From the NCBI RefSeq assembly GCF_011601265.1, contig NZ_JAAOLX010000003.1, forward strand, positions 434,001 through 498,000: DNA of 64,000 nucleotides. The letters run 5' to 3'. A program made the position numbers and the translations under genes. Of this stretch, positions 20,229 to 27,980 are shown in pieces. The DNA is from Iodobacter violaceini (GTDB taxonomy: Bacteria > Pseudomonadota > Gammaproteobacteria > Burkholderiales > Chitinibacteraceae). A model generated the notes under the pieces. It was not told the DNA's origin. It ran no database searches and worked only from the letters and a program-made list of their open reading frames with translations. Position 1 is the first letter of the stretch, and each line of letters begins with the position of its first letter.

Positions 20229-20252
20229 TAAGGCGGGCTTTCGCCCGCCTTA
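20229..20252. other. Perfect 10-bp hairpin, possible weak terminator
   Basis: TAAGGCGGGC, TTTC, GCCCGCCTTA. No T run follows on either strand. It lies in the 665-bp gap between tkt and phaC; 20253-20442 and 20497-20604 show no other feature. Confidence 0.6.
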
Positions 20253-20442
20253 GAATAAATTAAAACCCGTAGATGTTTTTACTTAAAAACGGAGATTACG
20301 CTGTGGTGAACTCACATTAATAAACACGTGCATAACTTCCCGAATAACGCGATTTTATAGCTTTGAGATAGCGGTCTGCATGCAAGGTTTACCTCGCTCA
20401 GCGATATTTCATGTAATCCAATATTTTTTTCACCAGAGCCCC

Positions 20443-20496
20443 TTGGGTTACGCAGGTTTATCCGCAAGAAAACCGCTAATAAACCTGCTAACCCAA
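20443..20496. repeat. TTGGGTTA...TAACCCAA inverted repeat, copy 1
   Basis: TTGGGTTA (20443-20450) pairs with TAACCCAA (20489-20496), and inner GCAGGTTTA pairs with TAAACCTGC, giving a long stem. The flank CTGCTAACCCAAGCTGC is identical to that of the copy at 32555-32612. Confidence 0.75.
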
Positions 20497-20604
20497 GCTG
20501 CGCCAGCGGTCCGTAATCAGGAAAGTTATATTGACCACATTTCAAGCAACTTTTTCTCCGTGAACCTTGGTGGTCTTCATATTAAAGAATTTGAATTTTA
20601 GCCA

Positions 20605-22320
20605 CTACTCCAAAACATAAGTCCCAGGTGCCGCCCCTTGTTGTGGATGGGCACGGCTGGATAATTTTGGTTTGACCTGCTTGCCACACTGCGGTTTAAG
20701 CCACTCTACCCAGTTAGGCCACCATGAACCGGCTACCTTTTTTTGCCGTGCTAAAAAGTCTTCGGCGCTTTCGCCTGCCTCAGGCACGCCTTGCCAGTAG
20801 CTGCGTTTGGATGATGGCCCGGGTGGATTGACGATGCCGATAATATGGCCTGATGTGGAGAGGGTAAAGGTGACATCGCCCCCGCTGCGATCTGCCAGGG
20901 TGTACGTTTGCCGCCAGGGCGCAATATGGTCTTCTTCAGCACTCACCATAAACAGCGGCTGCTTAATTTGGCCTAAATCGATTTTTTGCCCGGCAATTTC
21001 TAAGGCATCAGGCTGAATAAGTTTATTTTTCCAATACAATTCGCGCAAATAGGTGCGGTGCATTTTCATTGGCATACGGGTGGAATCCATATTCCAATAT
21101 AAAACATCAAATTCGCTTGGTGTCTGGCCCAGCAAATAATTATCTACCCAGTAATTCCAGATCAGGCTGTTGGAGCGCAGCATTCTGAAAGAGGCGGCCA
21201 TATCTTTGCCGTCCAGATAGCCTTTTTTCTCCATCACACTATCAATAAAATCGAGGCCTTCTTCATCCAGAAAAACTTCGATATCACCAGGATATTCAAA
21301 ATCAGTCAGCGTAGTGAGTAAGGTTGCTGACACCACCGGCACCTTGCCCGGCATTTTTCTATTGGCCCACGCAAGGTACGTGGTAGCAAGCGTGCCGCCA
21401 AGGCAGTAGCCCAATAAATGGACTTGTTCGCTGCCGCTGATTTCCTGTGCCACTTTAATAATTTGTGCCACACCATCATTCAGATAATCATCAAACGATA
21501 CATCGCGCATGCTGCCATCAGGGTTTTTCCAGCTGGTGATAAACACCGAAAAGCCCTGGTCAACCAGATACTTCACGAGGCTTTTTTTCTCGTTCATATC
21601 GAGGATGTAATACTTATTAATCCATGGGGACACCAGGACCAGCGGCACGCTGTGCACAGTGGGTGTAGTCGCCTCGTAATGCAGCACTTCAAGCAAACGC
21701 CCGCGATACACCACCGATCCTGCAGTCGTCGCCAGATTTTCCCCTACTTTAAACGCGTTCATATCAGTCATGCTGATATCGCCACGCGCTTTGTCTTCTT
21801 TAAAGTTCTTATAACCTGCAACAAGGCTTTCGCCATTGGTACTTAATGCTCTGGCAATTGCCACCGGATTCGTCAGCAAAAAATTTGTCGGGGCCGCTGC
21901 GTTCAGCACCTGCCGAAGCCAGAATGCGCTGCGGTTACGCTCGTGCTCGCCCATGTCCGGTGTGGCATAAAGCGCATCCTGCAGCCAATGAGTATTGAGT
22001 AAATACCATTCTTTAATGCCATCCCAATAGGGACTGTCGCTCCAGATCGGGTCGGAAAAACGCACGTCTTCCGGATGAGGCGGAAAAACATCACTATCAG
22101 CTTCGCCCCAGAAACGCCGCGTAGTAAAGTTTTGCCACTTACTTACATCATTCAGATAGCGAAACAGCTCATTGGATAAGGCCATGGGATTTTGCAGCCA
22201 TGCCTGCTGAGCCTTAATCGAGCTGGCAAGCAAGCCAAAGGGATCGGTCGATTGCCTTAATTTGTGCTGTAAATCGGCGTAGCGCTGAGATTGTTCTGAA
22301 AAAAAAGTAAACTCTGACAT
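20605..22320 (-). CDS. phaC: Class I polyhydroxyalkanoate synthase
   Basis: 571 aa from ATG at 22320 (MSEFTFFSEQ), chosen for the strong AAGGGGGG site 6 bases upstream; an earlier in-frame ATG at 22377 overlaps that site. It polymerises hydroxyacyl-CoA into storage polyester. The N-terminal PhaC domain (WQNFTTRRFWGEADSD) is followed by an alpha/beta hydrolase core with the lipase-like box GYCLGG, nucleophile Cys at ~306. The catalytic Asp (SAEEDHIAPW) and His (SGHIIGIVNPPG) are present. Length fits class I. No phaA, phaB or phasin gene is adjacent. Confidence 0.94.
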   Translation of the reverse strand: MSEFTFFSEQSQRYADLQHKLRQSTDPFGLLASSIKAQQAWLQNPMALSNELFRYLNDVSKWQNFTTRRFWGEADSDVFPPHPEDVRFSDPIWSDSPYWDGIKEWYLLNTHWLQDALYATPDMGEHERNRSAFWLRQVLNAAAPTNFLLTNPVAIARALSTNGESLVAGYKNFKEDKARGDISMTDMNAFKVGENLATTAGSVVYRGRLLEVLHYEATTPTVHSVPLVLVSPWINKYYILDMNEKKSLVKYLVDQGFSVFITSWKNPDGSMRDVSFDDYLNDGVAQIIKVAQEISGSEQVHLLGYCLGGTLATTYLAWANRKMPGKVPVVSATLLTTLTDFEYPGDIEVFLDEEGLDFIDSVMEKKGYLDGKDMAASFRMLRSNSLIWNYWVDNYLLGQTPSEFDVLYWNMDSTRMPMKMHRTYLRELYWKNKLIQPDALEIAGQKIDLGQIKQPLFMVSAEEDHIAPWRQTYTLADRSGGDVTFTLSTSGHIIGIVNPPGPSSKRSYWQGVPEAGESAEDFLARQKKVAGSWWPNWVEWLKPQCGKQVKPKLSSRAHPQQGAAPGTYVLE

Positions 22321-22440
22321 GGCCGTCCCCCCTTGAGATCGTTGTTCCAGCTTAGGTTGCAGTGCAGCAGAACTCAATGTGTAAGATCAAAGAGCCCGCT
22401 GATTATTAAGCCAAAATATGTCAAATTGCTACCCTCTGCG

Positions 22441-23808
22441 TCAGGCCCACACAAAAAACAACAATACCCAGGCCCAGCCATATAAAGCCAAACCTAAACT
22501 TGCCAATGTCAGCGCGCCCAAACGCGGCCCCCATTGCATCGTGCGCTGGCCCGCCAGGCGCCAAAACAAGCGCAGAGACCACAAGAGCGCCAGGCTCAGC
22601 AGCAAGGCTCTGGTGGCAGGTGCCCATGCCGTTGCAACACCTTCATGCTTCAGTAAATTCACCGTCAGTGCCGACAGGCCTAAAAACACACCACATGCCG
22701 CTGCGGGGATAAACGATTGCGCCAGCTTATGCACGCTTAAAGTATCGCGCTTGGGCAAGATCCAATCGGCCAGTTTTAAGCACAAATAGAGGCTGCCGCC
22801 CAGAAACAGCATGCTGCAGCCGATATAGGCCACGATCAGGCCGCCATCGAGCCAGGAGAAGCTATCGTTCACCTCGGGGTAATGCGTCAGAATCCACCAT
22901 GGCGCGTTGTCTTGCAGCGGCCAGAAGATATCGCGGTTCACCAGCCACTCGGCCATCATCTGCTTGGCATCCACCAGCCATGGGCTGGCCGTCCACTGGA
23001 ATGCGCCAACGGCAAGCCCCATCAGGCCAAATAAGATCAGTACGGTTTCCCAGCCACTGCCCTTCGCTACCTGGGTGATTTCAGCTTCCGGCGAGCGCAC
23101 GCTCAGGGCAATTGCGCCGCGATAATCACTGCAACGCCCGCACATATGGCATTCGGTTGCGCCCTGCATATTGCGCATCGGCACCAGCGGAGCACAGTTA
23201 ATCGGAATCACTTTGGCTTGCGGTGTTTTCCATGCCTCCACGTCTACCTTGTAATGCCAGGGTGCCAGCTTGGCTAGTAAATTAAACACGCCATTCACAG
23301 GGCACAGATAACGGCACCACACCCGCTTACTGCGGCCATACCAATAGCCAACACCCACCGCCGCCAGGGTGGAACCGCCCAGCACCAGCATGGCGGCCAA
23401 AGGATATTGGTACACGCTCAGCAGCTGCCCGTACACGGTGGTACAGGCGAAGGCCACAAAGGGCCAGCCCTGCCAGCGTATCCAGCGCGGAATCGTATGA
23501 TTCCGCCCGCGCTCACTCGCCCATTCTGTCAGCATGCCTTCCGGGCAAAACCAGCCACACCAGACACGGCCCATCAGCAGCATGGAGATCAGCACAAACG
23601 GCCACCAGATCCCCCAAAAGGCAAACTGCGCAAAAATCACCAGATGATTAAAAACCCGCGCGCTTTCATCAGGCAGGCTGACTAAAGTGGGAATAATCAA
23701 CAGAAATAAATAAAAGAAAACCACCACCCATTGCAGCTTGCGCAGCCAATGAGCGTGGTCCCGTAAAAAATTGCCGAACTGAGCGGTGCGAGAATTCAAA
23801 ATAGTCAT
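22441..23808 (-). CDS. ftrD: Membrane 4Fe-4S ferredoxin-like protein of ferrous-iron uptake (FtrD)
   Basis: 455 aa polytopic membrane protein. NapH/CcoG-like Cys clusters CGWFCPEG, CRYLCPVNG and ECHMCGRCSDYRG indicate Fe-S centres near the cytoplasmic face. About nine or ten hydrophobic segments are visible. It overlaps the FTR1 permease gene by 4 nt (ATGA). In the FtrABCD systems known from Bordetella and Brucella, this subunit is thought to pass electrons that let FTR1 move iron. Identity rests on the combination with the three genes upstream. Confidence 0.82.
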   Translation of the reverse strand: MTILNSRTAQFGNFLRDHAHWLRKLQWVVVFFYLFLLIIPTLVSLPDESARVFNHLVIFAQFAFWGIWWPFVLISMLLMGRVWCGWFCPEGMLTEWASERGRNHTIPRWIRWQGWPFVAFACTTVYGQLLSVYQYPLAAMLVLGGSTLAAVGVGYWYGRSKRVWCRYLCPVNGVFNLLAKLAPWHYKVDVEAWKTPQAKVIPINCAPLVPMRNMQGATECHMCGRCSDYRGAIALSVRSPEAEITQVAKGSGWETVLILFGLMGLAVGAFQWTASPWLVDAKQMMAEWLVNRDIFWPLQDNAPWWILTHYPEVNDSFSWLDGGLIVAYIGCSMLFLGGSLYLCLKLADWILPKRDTLSVHKLAQSFIPAAACGVFLGLSALTVNLLKHEGVATAWAPATRALLLSLALLWSLRLFWRLAGQRTMQWGPRLGALTLASLGLALYGWAWVLLFFVWA

Positions 23809-24620
23809 TGCCCTTTACGACTCACACGGCGCAGCAAATATGTGGTGGCAATCCAATAGCCACTCCAAATCACCAGCAAAGATAAAGCCGGGTGCGAGCG
23901 GTAACCGGCAAAATCGGCCAGCAATTTACCCACACTCGCGCTTTCATCCAGCCAGGCAGAGCTATCCCACAGCGGATCAATAATCGCAGGCAAAACACCC
24001 ATGCCAATCAAATGTTCAACGCCGGAGTTCAACATCGCACCCGCCAGCAGCAGCAACAAAATTTCGGTCACCTTAAAAAACCAGCGCCAGGAAATATATT
24101 TACCGCCCAATTGCAAGAGCATAAATGTCGCCAACGCAGCCACAAAACCGCCCAAACCTGCCAGCGCTAATGATCCGCCATTGCTGCTGCCTGCCACGCT
24201 GCCGTATAAAAACACCACGGTTTCACTGCCTTCACGTGCCACCGCGAGCGCCACTAAAAACAGCAAACCCCACCAGTTTTTCTCCGCTGCATTACTGGCA
24301 AGGCCCCCCTCTAATTCACGCTTGAGGCTGCGGCCATTCTTACGCATCCACACCACCATCTGCACAATCAGCGCGGCGGCCACGAGTGGCATAGCGGCCT
24401 GGAAATACTCCTGCGCCGTATCATCCAGCCAGCTGGAAACACCCAATAGCGTCAGCGCCAGCAAGCCCGACAACACTAAACCTAAGCCCACACCGCCCCA
24501 GAGATAAGCCATACCACGCTGGCCCGCCACCGGATTGGCACGCAACCACGCATATAAAATTCCGACTACAAGCAGCGCTTCCACACTTTCGCGCCAGACA
24601 ATAAATGCGACTTGTTCCAT
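23805..24620 (-). CDS. ftrC: FTR1-family iron permease (FtrC)
   Basis: 271 aa inner-membrane permease with about seven helices. Two REXXE motifs that bind iron in the FTR1 family are intact: RESVE at residues 10-14 and REGSE at ~129-133. Start MEQVAFIVWRESVE matches family N-termini. It works with the P19-type binding protein and cupredoxin encoded upstream. The usual tight operon spacing is broken here by a 416-bp gap filled with repeats (24674-25010), so its transcription may depend on read-through. Confidence 0.88.
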   Translation of the reverse strand: MEQVAFIVWRESVEALLVVGILYAWLRANPVAGQRGMAYLWGGVGLGLVLSGLLALTLLGVSSWLDDTAQEYFQAAMPLVAAALIVQMVVWMRKNGRSLKRELEGGLASNAAEKNWWGLLFLVALAVAREGSETVVFLYGSVAGSSNGGSLALAGLGGFVAALATFMLLQLGGKYISWRWFFKVTEILLLLLAGAMLNSGVEHLIGMGVLPAIIDPLWDSSAWLDESASVGKLLADFAGYRSHPALSLLVIWSGYWIATTYLLRRVSRKGQ

Positions 24621-24673
24621 AGCCTTTAACCTTTAAAATTTGCAACAACACAAGAGAACAAAAACCTAAATAC

Positions 24674-25010
24674 TGAACCACGGAGGACACAGAGAACGCG
24701 GAGAAAAACAGGTTTTAAATTAAGATGTTTGTTTTAAGGTTTTGGGTACTTTCAAACTCTTCGTGACCCAAAACTTTCCCTTTATCGTGGCACGGGGCTT
24801 ACATCACCCCCCTTGAAGCCGCGACACGAGGAACAAGCGGGCGGGATTTCTTTGATGCCTGTCTGAGCGAAGCGAGTTCCGCAGCCGCCGCTGTCCGCAG
24901 TGAGGGGTTTCGTGCGTTTGGGATTGCGGCTTTGGTTCTTTTCCTGGCCGTTCAAGAAAAGAACGCCCCAGCGGGGGCACCCGCTCCAAAATCAACGTGC
25001 CGAAGGCACT
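24674..25010. repeat. Composite dispersed element: CACGGAG repeat plus ~222-bp unit
   Basis: GAACCACGGAGGACACAGAG begins at 24674. About 115 bp later comes a unit from CACGGGGCTT (24791) to CGTGCCGAAGGCAC (ending 25009) that also occurs at 61880-62108: shared blocks include GAGGAACAAGCGGG, GAGCGAAGCGAGTT, GTGAGGGG/GCGAGGGG with TTTCGTG, GCGGGGG and CGTGCCG-AGGCAC. Small open frames inside look non-coding. It splits the ftr operon. Confidence 0.8.
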
Positions 25011-25036
25011 AAAAAGATGATCGCTGAACAACACCC

Positions 25037-25357
25037 TTACTTCACCACAATCACACCCCGCGCCTGCGGGTGGAAATCGTCAAAGTAGATATATTCACCA
25101 GCCGAAACGCCCTGAATCACCACAAAGGATTCCACGCCGGGGGCGAGGACTTTTTCTTTGCGCAGCGGCAGGCTTTCAAATTCAGCAGGCGACTTGCCCT
25201 TATTCACCAGAATCAGCTTAAATTTGGTTTTTGCCGGGGCTTCGATACGCGTTGGCGTGACCTTGCCATCGTTAAGCTCTACCCTGAAAGTCAGCAAATC
25301 ATCCGCACCCGCCATCAGGCTGCATGTGCTTAACAAAGCCACCACAATACGTCGCAT
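25037..25357 (-). CDS. ftrB: Periplasmic cupredoxin-like protein of iron uptake (FtrB)
   Basis: 106 aa with a signal peptide (MRRIVVALLSTCSLMAGA-DD). The mature part is a cupredoxin-like fold (LTFRVELNDGKVTPTRIEAP, KLILVNKGKSPAEFES, ISAGEY-type GVSAGEYIYFDDFHP). In FtrABCD/EfeO-like systems this domain helps oxidise or hand over ferrous iron in the periplasm. Position directly after the P19-type gene supports the assignment. Copper ligands are not obvious beyond the C-terminal His (FHPQARG). Confidence 0.78.
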   Translation of the reverse strand: MRRIVVALLSTCSLMAGADDLLTFRVELNDGKVTPTRIEAPAKTKFKLILVNKGKSPAEFESLPLRKEKVLAPGVESFVVIQGVSAGEYIYFDDFHPQARGVIVVK

Positions 25358-25407
25358 AAAAATTCCATCCCATAAACCAACAACAATTTAAGCCATAAGA
25401 AAGCACA

Positions 25408-25430
25408 AACCCCTCTGCGTACGAGGGGTT
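25408..25430. other. Hairpin between ftrA and ftrB
   Basis: AACCCCTC (25408-25415) pairs with GAGGGGTT (25423-25430). In the direction of the operon it lacks a long T run, so attenuation or mRNA-end stabilisation after the abundant periplasmic protein is likelier than full termination. Confidence 0.5.
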
Positions 25431-25474
25431 TTACTCACTCAGCGCTAAGGCTGAAGCCGTTGAGTCAGGCGATA

Positions 25475-26005
25475 TTAGTAACCGCCCTTCTTGCCTGTTC
25501 CGGCGTAGGTAAATTCATAGTTCAGATCAAAAGGCTTGAACCAGGGTGCAACACCAGTTTCTTTATCCACATGGCGGCCAAAGTGGGCGTGCGGGTTTTC
25601 GGATGGCGGCAAAATGGTGTATTTCAGCTTGTACTTACCCGGGCCTTCCAGCTTGATATTGTCGCCATAATGCGGGCCATCACTGGCTACCATGGCCATA
25701 AAATCGCCTTTAATCACATTTTTGCTGCCCACTTTTTGCAGCTCGTACTTAATCAGTAAGTAAGGCACCCATTCACCTTCGCCAAAGCCATTCGGGTTGC
25801 CTTTGGCCGCATGAATATCGGCTTCAAGGTGAATATCCGAAGCTTCCGCCTTACGCATCATGCCATCCGGATCCATCTTAACCGGCTGCAAATAAACTGC
25901 CGCCAGCTCCATGCCATTTTTAATCGTTGGCTTACCAATCGGATACTCTGCAGCGTAGGCTTGAGCAGACAGCGCGAGCGCAATCGCGGGGACCAGATAT
26001 TTCAT
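25475..26005 (-). CDS. ftrA: P19-type periplasmic iron-binding protein (FtrA)
   Basis: 176 aa. Start at 26005 (MKYLVPAIALALSAQAYA) is preferred because AAAGG lies 7 bases upstream; an ATG two codons earlier is too close. After the signal peptide, EYPIGKPTIKNGMELAAVYLQPVKMDP and HLEADIHAAKGNPNGFGEGEWVPYL match the P19/Tpd family of periplasmic dimers that bind iron and copper; His, Met and Glu ligands (M of NGME, HLEADIH) are present. The C-terminal NPHAHFGRHVDKETGV block is also typical. First gene of the iron operon. Confidence 0.87.
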   Translation of the reverse strand: MKYLVPAIALALSAQAYAAEYPIGKPTIKNGMELAAVYLQPVKMDPDGMMRKAEASDIHLEADIHAAKGNPNGFGEGEWVPYLLIKYELQKVGSKNVIKGDFMAMVASDGPHYGDNIKLEGPGKYKLKYTILPPSENPHAHFGRHVDKETGVAPWFKPFDLNYEFTYAGTGKKGGY

Positions 26006-26069
26006 AAACATACCTTTAAGCGAAGAAAAACAGCGATATATGTCGTACTCATTATTGAATACGAACTAC

Positions 26070-26088
26070 TATCAATATTATTCCTATC
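26070..26088 (-). promoter_or_regulatory. Possible Fur box upstream of iron operon
   Basis: On the - strand the 19-mer GATAGGAATAATATTGATA matches the classical Fur consensus at 12 of 19 positions by my count. Its place, 65-83 bases upstream of the ftrA start, and the gene content make iron repression plausible. Confidence 0.4.
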
Positions 26089-26140
26089 GCTGTAACTTAA
26101 AAAGGTTCTATTTACGATGAAAGCAGGTAAATGCGTTTTA

Positions 26141-26154
26141 TTGATCTAAATCAA
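26141..26154 (-). promoter_or_regulatory. Perfect FNR/ANR-type box upstream of iron operon
   Basis: TTGATCTAAATCAA fits TTGAT-N4-ATCAA without mismatch. It lies ~136 bases upstream of ftrA and ~80 bases beyond the 3' end of murU, so ftr is the only gene it could serve as a promoter-proximal site. It also sits inside a longer GCGTTT...AAACGC dyad. Confidence 0.55.
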
Positions 26155-26236
26155 TAAACGCGCAGCGATTACTGGATGGTAAAACCCCGCCAGCCATAGT
26201 TAATAAATACGCAGGGCGGGAGTATCCGGTATTTAT

Positions 26237-26929
26237 TCAGGCCAAACCCGCCTTGAGCATGGCATCGGCCTGATTGAGCCTTTCCACCGTCCCCACATCC
26301 AGCCACAGCCCGGAAAATGACTCTGCCTGCAGCTGAGATTTTTCCATGCCACGCATAAATGAAGGAAGAAGCGCTGCGGCTTGCCCTGTTGCGAGATCTG
26401 CAAAAAACGCAGGACGATAAACCGCCACACCTGCAAACGTCATGGCCTGATCGCCCTCTTCGCACAGCTTTGCCTTGCCATGGGCATTAATCGCTAAATC
26501 ACGGCCAGTAGGGTAATCCGCTTTTTTTACCATGACTAAATGCCCCAGGTTTTCACCCAAATCCCGGGCAATCGCTGGCAACCTGGCAAAATCATAGTCA
26601 GTAAAAATATCACCATTAATCACGGCAAATGGCTCGTCCCCCAATAGCGGCAAGGCCTTAGCAATCCCCCCTGCTGTTTCCAGCGCGGCTTCTTCGGCTG
26701 AATACCGGATATTTACGCCGTAGCTGCTGCCGTCCCCCAGGCGCTCTTCTATCATGGCGCCCAGCCAGGCGTGGTTGATCACTATATCGGTAACCCCCGC
26801 AGCAGCAAGACGGCGTAAATGCCAGCCTATGAGCGGCGTACCGCCCACTTCCAGCAAGGGCTTAGGGCAAGCATCAGTCAGGGGGCGCATGCGCTCGCCG
26901 CGCCCCGCGGCAAGAATCATGGCTTTCAT
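26237..26929 (-). CDS. murU: N-acetylmuramate-1-phosphate uridylyltransferase
   Basis: 230 aa nucleotidyltransferase of the cell-wall recycling shortcut: converts MurNAc-1-P plus UTP to UDP-MurNAc. N-terminal MILAAGRGERMRPLTDACPK is the nucleotide-binding loop, followed by PLLEVGGTPLIGWHL and the metal-binding VINGDIFTDYDF. Start overlaps the amgK stop as TGATG, so the two are coupled. Without amgK next to it, a generic sugar nucleotidyltransferase would be the alternative. Confidence 0.9.
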   Translation of the reverse strand: MKAMILAAGRGERMRPLTDACPKPLLEVGGTPLIGWHLRRLAAAGVTDIVINHAWLGAMIEERLGDGSSYGVNIRYSAEEAALETAGGIAKALPLLGDEPFAVINGDIFTDYDFARLPAIARDLGENLGHLVMVKKADYPTGRDLAINAHGKAKLCEEGDQAMTFAGVAVYRPAFFADLATGQAAALLPSFMRGMEKSQLQAESFSGLWLDVGTVERLNQADAMLKAGLA

Positions 26930-27921
26930 CAGAAGGTGAATCCTGTTGCCACAGGCTCGCCATGCAGATTAAGCAGCAAGCGGCCCAACGGCGTTAATTC
27001 GCTGTAACGCAGGCAAACTTTGCGTACATATTCAAATACACGCGGAATATCAGCCTGATATTGCTCTTTACCATCGCGGTGCTTCAGCCGGGCAAACAGG
27101 CCCAGAATTTTAAGATGGCGTTGCAGGCCCTGCCATTCGAATGCGCGATAAAAATCGCCAAAGTCTTCGTGCACCGGCAAGCCGGCAGCACGGGCTTGCT
27201 CCCAGTAACGAATCGCCAAATCAAGCACAAAGGCTTCATCCCATGCGAGGTAAGCATCTTTAAGCAAAGACACCAGATCGTAAGTAATGGGGCCAAGCAC
27301 CGCATCCTGAAAATCAATCAGACGCAGTTCATTACCTTGCACCATGATATTGCGGGAGTGAAAATCACGATGCATATAGAGGGTTGGTTGAGCCAGATTA
27401 TGTGCAACGATCAGCGCACAGCTGCGCTCCCATACGCCTAAATCTTTGCCTTCCAGCGTCACGCCATAGGCTTTGCCAAAATACCATTCGCGGCAAATAT
27501 CCATTTCGCGTTGCATAAATGCACCATCAAAAGGCGCTAAGCCATCGATGGGCGCGCTCACCTGCATTTTCACCAACAAAGAAATGGCCTGACGGTAATA
27601 ATTGGCGGCGTTGTCCGCGTCAATCAGGCTGGCAAGCGTTTGGGTGCCCAGATCTTCAAGCACAACCCAGCCCTGCTCAAGGTTTTGTGCCAGTACAGCA
27701 GGCACCGGTAAGCCCGCAGTGGCAAGGCGTTGCTGCTGTTGTAAGAAAGGCTGACAATCAAAATCAGCCGGATTTGCATCCATAATAATCAGGCTTCGGT
27801 CACTAAAAACAGCGCGCCAATACGAACGAACGCTGGCGTCAGCAGCCGCAATTTCCAGTGTTTTTGGGGCTTGACCCAGTGTTTCGGTCAGCCAGGAATT
27901 CAGTGAATCTGTTCTAGTCAT
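26929..27921 (-). CDS. amgK: N-acetylmuramate/N-acetylglucosamine anomeric kinase
   Basis: 330 aa APH-like kinase that makes MurNAc-1-P, feeding MurU. Start at 27921 (MTRTDSLNSWL) is preferred; an upstream in-frame ATG at 28002 would run into the divergent lptD gene. The APH catalytic loop HRDFHSRNIM and metal site LIDFQDAVLGPITYDL are clear, and WVVLEDLGTQTL lies at the hinge. Divergent from lptD with 59 bp between, an arrangement also seen in pseudomonads. Confidence 0.91.
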   Translation of the reverse strand: MTRTDSLNSWLTETLGQAPKTLEIAAADASVRSYWRAVFSDRSLIIMDANPADFDCQPFLQQQQRLATAGLPVPAVLAQNLEQGWVVLEDLGTQTLASLIDADNAANYYRQAISLLVKMQVSAPIDGLAPFDGAFMQREMDICREWYFGKAYGVTLEGKDLGVWERSCALIVAHNLAQPTLYMHRDFHSRNIMVQGNELRLIDFQDAVLGPITYDLVSLLKDAYLAWDEAFVLDLAIRYWEQARAAGLPVHEDFGDFYRAFEWQGLQRHLKILGLFARLKHRDGKEQYQADIPRVFEYVRKVCLRYSELTPLGRLLLNLHGEPVATGFTF

Positions 27922-27980
27922 GGTCTTAGGTGCCAGCAATGCAGTAGAATCTGCAAATTCTATCAGCTCCTGATGGCCGC

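Noticed and set aside
24804-25034. Open frame on the - strand inside the repeat element (also 61891-62094)
   Set aside because: The two copies do not keep a convincing common protein, and the frames lie inside a dispersed intergenic repeat.
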